DNA from: SZUA-309 sp965233675
GTDB lineage: Bacteria > Pseudomonadota > Gammaproteobacteria > Pseudomonadales > Azotimanducaceae
Assembly: GCA_965233675.1 (NCBI GenBank)
Contig: OZ247498.1
Location: 3,472,001-3,536,000 of the forward strand
DNA length: 64,000 bases
Reading direction: 5' to 3'
The stretch's first letter is position 1, and each line of letters begins with the position of its first letter. Below the pieces are notes generated by a model that made no database searches, was not told the origin of the DNA, and was given only the letters and a program-made list of their open reading frames with translations. Both the position numbers and the translations under genes were made by a program. Shown here piece by piece: positions 36,050 through 42,732 of this stretch.

Positions 36050-36239
36050 CTCGCTTCTCCTGCATCAGCGTCTTCACGCGCGCAATATCTTTCTTCGCTT
36101 CTTTCAGCAGGTGCACCTGACCGAGCTGGCCGGAAGCTTTCTGCATACGCAGATTGAAATGCTCCTTGCGCAACTTGAGCAGCTCGTCACCGAGCTCCTG
36201 CACCGACTTTTCTCTGAGTTCTTTCACGTCAGCACTCAT
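36042..36239 (-). CDS. rpmC: 50S ribosomal protein L29
   Basis: 65-residue helical-hairpin protein near the exit tunnel, a chaperone and SRP docking site. L-R-E-K-S-V-Q-E-L and L-R-M-Q-K-A-S-G-Q-L are family features. 3 nt after rplP. Confidence 0.97.
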   Translation of the reverse strand: MSADVKELREKSVQELGDELLKLRKEHFNLRMQKASGQLGQVHLLKEAKKDIARVKTLMQEKRDG

Positions 36240-36242
36240 GGC

Positions 36243-36656
36243 TTACATTACCGTCCGCTTGACGAAGGTGGTCTTGAACGGGAGCTTTGCAGCTGCCAGA
36301 CGGAATGCATCACGAGCCACATCTTCCGTCACACCTTCCATTTCATAGAGGACCCGTCCCGGCTGGATCTGACAGACCCAGTACTCGACGCTGCCCTTAC
36401 CCTTGCCCTGGCGAACTTCCAGAGGCTTTTTGGTGATCGGCTTGTCCGGGAACACCCGGATCCAGATCTTGCCACCCCGCTTTACGCGACGGGTCATGGC
36501 ACGCCGACCGGCCTCGATCTGCCGTGCCGTCATCCGGCCCCGGCCCACAGCCTTCAGGCCGTACTCACCGAAGCTGATTTTTCCGCCCCGGAGCGCCAGG
36601 CCGCGATTACGACCTTTATGCTGCTTACGGAACTTTGTTCTCTTTGGCTGCAACAT
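36243..36656 (-). CDS. rplP: 50S ribosomal protein L16
   Basis: 137-residue protein near the A site and peptidyl transferase centre. M-L-Q-P-K-R-T-K-F-R-K-Q-H-K-G-R and I-W-I-R-V-F-P-D-K-P-I-T-K-K-P are invariant blocks. 6 nt after rpsC. Confidence 0.98.
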   Translation of the reverse strand: MLQPKRTKFRKQHKGRNRGLALRGGKISFGEYGLKAVGRGRMTARQIEAGRRAMTRRVKRGGKIWIRVFPDKPITKKPLEVRQGKGKGSVEYWVCQIQPGRVLYEMEGVTEDVARDAFRLAAAKLPFKTTFVKRTVM

Positions 36657-36662
36657 GACTTC

Positions 36663-37328
36663 TTATCCTTGTGCTGCGGCTTGGCCCGCACCCTCACCGG
36701 ATCCGATGACCTCACCTTTGAATACCCAGACCTTGATGCCGAGAATTCCGTAGGTGGTTTTCGCCTCCCAGGTGGCGTAATCGATATCTGCACGCAGGGT
36801 GTGCAGCGGCACACGACCTTCGTGGTAAACCTCGGAGCGGGCAATTTCCGCCCCACCCAGACGACCCGCAACGCGTACCTTGATGCCTTCCGCACCCAGA
36901 CGCATGGCGTTCTGGATCACCCGTCGCATGGCGCGACGGAACTGAACCCGGCGCTCGAGCTGCTGAGCAACATTCTGCGCAACGAGCAGCGCATCAAGCT
37001 CGGGCTTCCTGATCTCTTCAATGTTGATGTGCACGGGAACACCCATCAGCCGTGACACTTCACCGCGCAGACGCTCAACATCCTCACCCTTCTTACCGAT
37101 CACGATGCCGGGACGGGCGGTGTGGATGGTGATCCGGGCAGTCTGGGCCGGACGTGCAATGTCGATCCGCGACACCGAAGCCTGGGCGAGACGCTTGCGC
37201 AGGAAGTCACGCACTTCCAGATCGTTCAGCAGGTACTCCGGATAGTTCTTCTTGTCCGCGTACCACACCGAAGTGTGATCTTTGACGATACCCAGGCGAA
37301 TGCCGGTGGGATGTACTTTCTGTCCCAT
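36663..37328 (-). CDS. rpsC: 30S ribosomal protein S3
   Basis: 221-residue head protein at the mRNA entry channel with helicase-related function. M-G-Q-K-V-H-P-T-G-I-R-L-G at the start, a KH domain (about 40-110, G-I-V-I-G-K-K-G-E-D) and the C-terminal V-W-V-F-K-G-E segment. 8 nt after rplV. Confidence 0.98.
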   Translation of the reverse strand: MGQKVHPTGIRLGIVKDHTSVWYADKKNYPEYLLNDLEVRDFLRKRLAQASVSRIDIARPAQTARITIHTARPGIVIGKKGEDVERLRGEVSRLMGVPVHINIEEIRKPELDALLVAQNVAQQLERRVQFRRAMRRVIQNAMRLGAEGIKVRVAGRLGGAEIARSEVYHEGRVPLHTLRADIDYATWEAKTTYGILGIKVWVFKGEVIGSGEGAGQAAAQG

Positions 37329-37336
37329 GCTCTTTC

Positions 37337-37669
37337 CTACTCGTCCGTGACCGTCACGGTGATATGGCTTGACCGTTTCAGGATGCGATCCGCCCGGCCT
37401 TTCGCCCGCGGCTTGATGCGCTTCATGGTCATTCCTTCGTTCACGAATACCTCGGAGACTTTCAGCTCGTCGATATCCGCGCCTTCGTTGTTTTCAGCGT
37501 TGGCGATGGCCGACTCCAGAACCTTTCGAACGAGGACTGCGCCCTTCTTGGTCGAAAAATTCAGAATGTCGAGCGCATCAGCGACCGGCTTGCCCCGCAC
37601 CTGGTCCACGACCAGACGTGCTTTCTGCGGAGAAATCTGCAGCCGCTTGGCAGTTGCACTTACCTGCAT
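37337..37669 (-). CDS. rplV: 50S ribosomal protein L22
   Basis: 110-residue protein whose beta-hairpin lines the exit tunnel. S-P-Q-K-A-R-L-V-V-D-Q-V-R-G-K (13-27) and the M-K-R-I-K-P-R-A-K-G-R-A hairpin block are diagnostic. 2 nt after rpsS. Confidence 0.98.
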   Translation of the reverse strand: MQVSATAKRLQISPQKARLVVDQVRGKPVADALDILNFSTKKGAVLVRKVLESAIANAENNEGADIDELKVSEVFVNEGMTMKRIKPRAKGRADRILKRSSHITVTVTDE

Positions 37670-37671
37670 GA

Positions 37672-37947
37672 TTACCTCCGCGCCTTCTTGTCCGCCGCGT
37701 GACCGCGATAGGTCCGCGTGGGTGCGAATTCGCCAAGCTTGTGGCCGACCATGTCTTCGTTGATCACCACCGGCACGTGCTGACGGCCGTTGTGAATCGC
37801 GATGGTCAGACCCACCATGTCCGGCAACACCATTGACCGGCGGGACCAGGTCCTGATCGGTCGCTTGTCATTGTTCTGTACGGCCGTTTCGACCTTCGCC
37901 ATCAGATGCAGGTCTACGAACGGGCCCTTATGCAGCGATCTGGGCAT
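37672..37947 (-). CDS. rpsS: 30S ribosomal protein S19
   Basis: 91-residue head protein pairing with S13. M-P-R-S-L-H-K-G-P-F-V-D at the start and F-A-P-T-R-T-Y-R-G-H near the end. 2 nt after rplB. Confidence 0.98.
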   Translation of the reverse strand: MPRSLHKGPFVDLHLMAKVETAVQNNDKRPIRTWSRRSMVLPDMVGLTIAIHNGRQHVPVVINEDMVGHKLGEFAPTRTYRGHAADKKARR

Positions 37948-37949
37948 GC

Positions 37950-38777
37950 TTATCTCCTACCTCTGCGACGAACGATGAGCTTGTCCGTGCGCTTGTTGCT
38001 GCGGGTCTTGTAACCCTTGGTCGGCACACCCCACGGGGATACCGGATGACGGCCGCCGGAGGTCTTACCCTCACCACCACCGTGCGGGTGATCTACCGGG
38101 TTCATGGCAACACCGCGAACCGTCGGACGAACACCGCGCCAGCGCTTCGCACCCGCCTTACCGAGAGAGCGCAGATTGTGCTCGCTGTTTCCTACTTCAC
38201 CCAGGGTTGCCCGGCACTCTGCCAGTACCCGGCGCATCTCACCGGAACGCATCCGGAGCGTGGCGTAGGTACCTTCCCGTGCCACCAGCTGGCAGGAAGA
38301 ACCGGCGCTTCTGACCAATTGAGCACCCTTGCCCGGCTTCAACTCCACGCAGTGGATAACGCTACCAACCGGGATGTTGCGCAACGCCATCGCGTTGCCC
38401 GAGCGGATCGGTGCGCTGGTGCCGCTCATCAGCTGGTCGCCTTCTTTCACGCCGCGCGGTGCGATGATGTATCGGCGCTCACCATCGGCGTACTTCAGAA
38501 GCGCCAGGTTGGCGGTCCGGTTCGGGTCGTACTCGAGGCGCTCGACAACGGCTGGAACACCATCTTTGTTGCGCTTGAAGTCGATGACCCGGTAATGCTG
38601 CTTGTGACCGCCACCCCGGTGCCGGGAGGTGATCCGACCCGCATTGTTACGGCCACCGGTCTTGGATTTCTTGGCAATCAGCCCCTTGTGCGGCTTGCCT
38701 TTATGCAACTCCGGATTGACGACCTTGACGACGAACCGGCGTCCAGGCGATGTAGGTTTCGCTTTAACAACAGCCAT
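37950..38777 (-). CDS. rplB: 50S ribosomal protein L2
   Basis: 275-residue protein required for subunit association and peptidyl transfer. The conserved P-x-x-H-P-H-G-G-G-E-G block near 228-237, containing the essential His, is present. Basic tail K-L-I-V-R-R-R-G-R-R. 3 nt after rplW. Confidence 0.98.
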   Translation of the reverse strand: MAVVKAKPTSPGRRFVVKVVNPELHKGKPHKGLIAKKSKTGGRNNAGRITSRHRGGGHKQHYRVIDFKRNKDGVPAVVERLEYDPNRTANLALLKYADGERRYIIAPRGVKEGDQLMSGTSAPIRSGNAMALRNIPVGSVIHCVELKPGKGAQLVRSAGSSCQLVAREGTYATLRMRSGEMRRVLAECRATLGEVGNSEHNLRSLGKAGAKRWRGVRPTVRGVAMNPVDHPHGGGEGKTSGGRHPVSPWGVPTKGYKTRSNKRTDKLIVRRRGRR

Positions 38778-38780
38778 TTT

Positions 38781-39077
38781 CTAGTCCGTTACCATGAAGT
38801 CGAGTTCCTGGCCTTCGGCCACTCGAACGTATGCTTTCTTCCAGTCCTTCTTGCGGGAAATGCCGCGGAAGGTCCGCTTGTTCTTACCCTTCACGTTCAG
38901 CGTGGTGACCTTTGAAACGGTTACCCCGAACAGGGCCTCCACCGCCTCTTTGATCTCCGCCTTGGTCGCATCCCGGGCCACTTTGAAGCCGTACTGGTTG
39001 CTTCCTTCGCCCTGAACGGACACTTTCTCGGAGAAATGGGGCTCCACGAGAACGGTGTATACGCGCTCCTGATTCAT
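38781..39077 (-). CDS. rplW: 50S ribosomal protein L23
   Basis: 98-residue exit-site protein, docking point for trigger factor and SRP. Start ATG 39077 overlaps the rplD stop (ATGA), fitting coupling; the longer open frame upstream lies within rplD and is not homologous. P-H-F-S-E-K near 13-18 and V-K-G-K-N-K-R-T are family features. Confidence 0.98.
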   Translation of the reverse strand: MNQERVYTVLVEPHFSEKVSVQGEGSNQYGFKVARDATKAEIKEAVEALFGVTVSKVTTLNVKGKNKRTFRGISRKKDWKKAYVRVAEGQELDFMVTD

Positions 39078-39679
39078 GCCAGCGCCTCCTCGAGCTTTTT
39101 CAGCGCCGACACGGTGATCAGCACCTTGTCGTGCGCAAGCAGGCTGACCGGGTCGATACCCTGCACGTCGCGAACGTCCACATCCTTCAGATTCCGGGAA
39201 GCGAGATAGAGATTCTCGTCCACATCGTCGGATACGATCAGCACGTTGCTGAGTTCCAGCTTGTTGAGCTCCGCAATCAGCCCTTTGGTCTTCGGCGCTT
39301 CCACACCGAAAGATCCGCAGGCAACCAGCCGGTCCTGGCGGATAAGTTCCGAGAGAATGCACTGCAGCGCGCCGCGGTACATTTTCTTGTTGACCTTCTC
39401 GCTGTGATCCTGCGGGCGGGCCGCAAAGGTCGCACCACCACCCCGCCAGATGGGTGAGCGGATCGTGCCGGCGCGGGCACGCCCGGTGCCTTTCTGCCGC
39501 CAGGGCTTGCGACCACCGCCGCGAACGTCGGACCGGCTCTTCTGAGCCTTGGTGCCCTGACGCCCACCAGCCATGTACGCGACCACAACCTGGTGCACCA
39601 GCGCTTCGTTAAACTCTTTTCCAAACGCGGCTTCAGAGATCTCTACACTGCCGTCGTTGGTTGCCAAGTTCAGATTCAT
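39074..39679 (-). CDS. rplD: 50S ribosomal protein L4
   Basis: 201-residue tunnel-lining protein; in E. coli also the autogenous repressor of the S10 operon through an mRNA leader. The tunnel loop K-P-W-R-Q-K-G-T-G-R-A-R-A-G (58-71) is intact. 55 nt after rplC. Confidence 0.98.
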   Translation of the reverse strand: MNLNLATNDGSVEISEAAFGKEFNEALVHQVVVAYMAGGRQGTKAQKSRSDVRGGGRKPWRQKGTGRARAGTIRSPIWRGGGATFAARPQDHSEKVNKKMYRGALQCILSELIRQDRLVACGSFGVEAPKTKGLIAELNKLELSNVLIVSDDVDENLYLASRNLKDVDVRDVQGIDPVSLLAHDKVLITVSALKKLEEALA

Positions 39680-39734
39680 GCTCTGTCTTCCTCAATAACC
39701 TGGTTTCAGTTCGCTGACTTAACAGCTCTGAAAC

Positions 39735-40370
39735 TCAGGCCTTCACCGCTGGACGGATGTAAACATCGCCACCTGCCGGACCTGGGACAGCGCCCTTGAT
39801 CAGCAGGAGATTTCGTTCGTTATCGACGCGAACCACTTCCAGGTTCTGAGTCGTCACCTTCACGTTGCCGAGATGGCCGGACATTTTCTTGCCCTTGAAT
39901 ACGCGGCCCGGGGTCTGGCACTGACCGATAGAACCAGGCGCACGGTGAGAGATGGAGTTGCCGTGGGTGTTGTCCTGGCCGCGGAAATTCCAGCGCTTGA
40001 TGGTGCCCGCGTACCCCTTACCTTTGGACACGCCGCGCACATCGACCTTCTGACCCGCTTCGAACTGCTCAACGGTCATTTCACCGCCCACTTCCAGTTC
40101 TTCCGACAATTCGTCGACCCGGAACTCCCAGAGGCCCCGTCCGGCCGGCACGCTCGACTTCGCGAACTCTCCGGCAACAGGCTTGCTGACCCGGCTCTGT
40201 TTCACGTCACCGGCCGTCACCTGGATGGCCGTGTAGCCATCACTTTCGTCGGTCTTCAACCGGGTGATCCGGTTTGGCGATACCTCGATCACCGTGACGG
40301 GCACCGATGCGCCATCTTCAGTGAAGACGCGCGTCATGCCGCTTTTTTTACCTACAAGACCAATTGCCAT
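39735..40370 (-). CDS. rplC: 50S ribosomal protein L3
   Basis: 211-residue early-assembly protein near the peptidyl transferase centre. Start ATG 40370 (M-A-I-G-L-V-G-K-K-S-G-M-T-R). The loop carrying the methylatable Gln is seen in R-A-P-G-S-I-G-Q-C-Q-T-P-G-R (about 144-157). It follows rpsJ only after 251 nt containing a strong terminator, so it may head its own operon. Confidence 0.98.
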   Translation of the reverse strand: MAIGLVGKKSGMTRVFTEDGASVPVTVIEVSPNRITRLKTDESDGYTAIQVTAGDVKQSRVSKPVAGEFAKSSVPAGRGLWEFRVDELSEELEVGGEMTVEQFEAGQKVDVRGVSKGKGYAGTIKRWNFRGQDNTHGNSISHRAPGSIGQCQTPGRVFKGKKMSGHLGNVKVTTQNLEVVRVDNERNLLLIKGAVPGPAGGDVYIRPAVKA

Positions 40371-40581
40371 TGCTCTATCTCTTTCGTAACTCTTTAGTCC
40401 GCTTCCGCTTCTGTTCAGGACCTTTGCAGATGCTGCAGATGCGAAAACCTCAGATACCAAAACCGCTTACCCGCTGTCCTCATGCCCTGTTTCAGGCCGG
40501 AGAGCTGGTAAACGGTTCAATTTTCATCGCCAGCTCCCTATCGGAGCCTTGTCGAGCAGCCACTGTTGTTTTTCAGGCTGC
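40371..40581 (-). promoter_or_regulatory. Structured leader upstream of rplC
   Basis: Noncoding DNA between the rpsJ terminator and rplC. The transcribed strand can form GCTCC/GGAGC (loop GATA) or, using the same GGAGC, a longer GGAGCTGG/CCAGCTCT stem about 21 nt apart; these are mutually exclusive. A further GCAGCC/GGCTGC stem lies just past the terminator. This layout is compatible with attenuation, perhaps by L4, but I could not find a good promoter here. Confidence 0.4.
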
Positions 40582-40614
40582 CAAAAAAAGCGCCGGTCCT
40601 TTCGGGGCCGGCGC
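40582..40614 (-). terminator. Strong intrinsic terminator between rpsJ and rplC
   Basis: On the minus strand an 11-position stem (40604-40614 with 40589-40599; one mismatch) is closed by a CGAAA loop and followed directly by seven T residues (40583-40589). It begins 7 nt after the rpsJ stop. As drawn, it would end most rpsJ transcripts before rplC. Confidence 0.88.
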
Positions 40615-40621
40615 TACTGAA

Positions 40622-40933
40622 TCAGTTCAGGCTGATCTGCACTTCCACGCCTGCTGCCAGGTCGAGCTTCATGAGTGCGTCTACGGTCTTCTCAGTCGGC
40701 TCGACGATATCCAGCATGCGCTTATGGGTACGAATTTCGTACTGGTCGCGCGCATCCTTATTCACGTGCGGGGATACCAGCACCGTGAAACGCTCTTTAC
40801 GGGTTGGCAGCGGAATCGGGCCTTTCACCTGGGCACCCGTGCGCTTTGCCGTATCAACGATTTCCTGAGTCGATACGTCAATGAGCTTATGATCAAACGC
40901 CTTCAGGCGTATACGAATCCGCTGGTTCTGCAC
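40622..40933 (-). CDS. rpsJ: 30S ribosomal protein S10 / NusE
   Basis: 103-residue protein of the 30S head that also joins antitermination complexes with NusB and binds NusG. The GTG start (40933) gives V/M-Q-N-Q-R-I-R-I-R-L-K-A-F-D-H as in E. coli; GGAG lies 9 nt upstream. I-P-L-P-T-R-K-E-R-F-T-V-L and the S-P-H-V-N-K-D-A-R-D-Q-Y-E block are invariant. It has its own promoter about 240 nt upstream and a terminator just after. Confidence 0.98.
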   Translation of the reverse strand: MQNQRIRIRLKAFDHKLIDVSTQEIVDTAKRTGAQVKGPIPLPTRKERFTVLVSPHVNKDARDQYEIRTHKRMLDIVEPTEKTVDALMKLDLAAGVEVQISLN

Positions 40934-41023
40934 CCGCTGAAACTCCAACAAAGTCTGTTATTGATCCGTCCACCGCGTTGAATACTAATTATTGCGGCAG
41001 TCGAATTGTGTTTGCGCCTCTTT

Positions 41024-41101
41024 GCTTCCGCTATGGAAAGCGTCGCTTCCGCTATGGAAAGCGGCCCCAACGACCCGATCTCTCTGAATATCTCTCTGAA
41101 T
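41024..41101 (-). repeat. Perfect 21-bp and 12-bp tandem duplications in the rpsJ leader
   Basis: A 19-nt word, GCTTCCGCTATGGAAAGCG, occurs at 41024-41042 and 41045-41063 (period 21). A 12-nt word, ATCTCTCTGAAT, occurs back to back at 41078-41089 and 41090-41101. Each 21-bp unit is an imperfect inverted repeat, so the rpsJ leader RNA can form two consecutive identical hairpins. Confidence 0.9.
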
Positions 41102-41171
41102 TCAGGTCCGGTGCATCCCCGCGGCGCCCCTTCAGCCCTGGCGAGTTGCCAGCGGCGAAAAAGGAGCGCGA

Positions 41172-41200
41172 ATAATACAGATCGGGTATGGGTCAGGCAA
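41172..41200 (-). promoter_or_regulatory. Sigma-70 promoter for rpsJ
   Basis: On the minus strand TTGCCT (41195-41200) is separated by exactly 17 nt from TATTAT (41172-41177). The expected start near 41165 gives an untranslated leader of about 230 nt before the rpsJ GTG. Confidence 0.7.
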
Positions 41201-41365
41201 CACCCCAGAAACAATAAATCGGGGCGTTCCGGCGATTGAGAGAGGAATGAGAGGCCAACAAAAGGCAAAAGAAAAGGCGAAAGCGATCGGCAGGGCATCG
41301 AAGCAGGCGTCGGCCCGGATATGCCATGACGACCTCCCGGCGCTCGATGCTTACTTTGGCATTCC

Positions 41366-41436
41366 TGCTTTGGCAGCTGTGCCTCGGCATTCGTGCCACG
41401 GCAGTCGTGGTGCCGCGGCAGATTCCTGCCGCGGCA
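41366..41436. repeat. Array of five TGCCNCGGCA palindromes downstream of tuf
   Basis: Near-palindromic 10-mers start at 41366 (TGCTTTGGCA), 41380 (TGCCTCGGCA), 41394 (TGCCACGGCA), 41411 and 41427 (both TGCCGCGGCA), a period of 14-17 bp, with a half-unit before the first. Adjacent units can also pair with each other; the last two give a 10-bp stem with a 6-nt loop. It lies 30 nt past the tuf stop. Confidence 0.8.
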
Positions 41437-41448
41437 GCTTCCGGGTTT

Positions 41449-41467
41449 AAGTCAGGTATTCTGACTT
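41449..41467 (-). other. Hairpin overlapping the tuf stop codon
   Basis: AAGTCAG (41449-41455) pairs with CTGACTT (41461-41467) around a 5-nt loop, immediately after and including part of the first tuf stop codon. There is no long T-run. With the palindrome array beyond it, it probably forms a composite 3' end or processing region. Confidence 0.5.
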
Positions 41468-42656
41468 ATTCCTTAATGGAGGTTACCACGCCGGCGCCGA
41501 CGGTCCGGCCGCCTTCGCGGATCGCGAAACGCTGACCTTCTTCCATCGCGATCGGGCTGATCAGGGTCACCACCATGTTCACGTTGTCGCCCGGCATCAC
41601 CATCTCAACGTCCGCCGGCAGCTCACAGGAGCCCGTCACGTCCGTCGTCTCAAAGAAGAACTGCGGACGATAGCCTTTGAAGAACGGCGTATGACGGCCA
41701 CCTTCATCTTTCGACAGTACGTAAACTTCGCTCTCGAATACCGTATGCGGCGTGATCGCGCCCGGCTTCGTCAGCACCTGGCCGCGCTCTACTTCCTCGC
41801 GCTTGGTACCACGCAGCAGAACGCCGACGTTCTCCCCTGCACGACCTTCGTCAAGCAGCTTACGGAACATCTCAACACCCGTACAGGTCGTCGTCTGCGT
41901 GTCACGGATACCCACAATCTCGATCTCGTCACCCACTTTGACGATCCCTCGAGCAACCCGGCCCGTCACAACCGTACCTCGGCCGGAAATCGAGAACACG
42001 TCCTCGATCGGCATCAGGAACGGCTGGTCCACCGGACGCTCCGGCTCAGGAATGTACTCGTCCAGCGTCTCCACCAGCTTCTGTACCGCCGGTGCGCCAA
42101 TGTCGCTCGTATCGCCTTCCAGCGCCTTCAGGGCACTGCCAATGATGATCGGGGTGTCGTCGCCCGGAAACTCGTACTGGTCCAGAAGCTCGCGCACTTC
42201 CATCTCAACCAGTTCCAGAAGCTCCTCGTCGTCGACCATGTCCGCCTTGTTCATGAACACGACGATCTTCGGTACACCAACCTGACGCGACAGCAGAATG
42301 TGCTCTCGGGTCTGAGGCATCGGGCCATCAGCAGCCGATACCACCAGAATGGCTCCGTCCATCTGAGCCGCACCCGTGATCATGTTCTTCACATAATCCG
42401 CGTGTCCGGGGCAGTCAACGTGCGCATAGTGACGGTTCGTCGACTCGTACTCCACGTGCGATGTCGCAATCGTGATCCCACGCTCACGCTCTTCCGGCGC
42501 ATTATCAATCTCGCCGAAATCCTTCGTCTCACCACCGTACGCTTCCGCACAGACCTTCGTCAGCGCCGCCGTCAACGTCGTCTTACCATGGTCAACATGA
42601 CCAATCGTTCCTACGTTCACGTGCGGTTTGGTACGCTCAAATTTCTCTTTGGCCAT
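41466..42656 (-). CDS. tuf: Elongation factor Tu, copy in str operon
   Basis: 396-residue GTPase delivering aminoacyl-tRNA. G-H-V-D-H-G-K-T-T (P-loop, 19-27), D-C-P-G-H (81-85) and N-K-A-D (136-139) are intact. Start ATG 42656 matches the second copy; the frame upstream is not homologous. It is identical in protein sequence to the copy at 58720-59910 and differs from it at only three bases. 76 nt after fusA. Confidence 0.98.
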   Translation of the reverse strand: MAKEKFERTKPHVNVGTIGHVDHGKTTLTAALTKVCAEAYGGETKDFGEIDNAPEERERGITIATSHVEYESTNRHYAHVDCPGHADYVKNMITGAAQMDGAILVVSAADGPMPQTREHILLSRQVGVPKIVVFMNKADMVDDEELLELVEMEVRELLDQYEFPGDDTPIIIGSALKALEGDTSDIGAPAVQKLVETLDEYIPEPERPVDQPFLMPIEDVFSISGRGTVVTGRVARGIVKVGDEIEIVGIRDTQTTTCTGVEMFRKLLDEGRAGENVGVLLRGTKREEVERGQVLTKPGAITPHTVFESEVYVLSKDEGGRHTPFFKGYRPQFFFETTDVTGSCELPADVEMVMPGDNVNMVVTLISPIAMEEGQRFAIREGGRTVGAGVVTSIKE

Positions 42657-42732
42657 TGCCTTTTCCTTCTTCAGTTGTTCCGTAGTCCGCGGGCCCGAAG
42701 ACCCTCCTACAGCCTTACGTAATAAGAATCCG

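Noticed and set aside
41366..41436. CRISPR array or phage attachment site after tuf
   Set aside because: Units are only 10 bp with 4-7 bp between, too short for CRISPR repeats and spacers, and there is no integrase or cas gene in the window.
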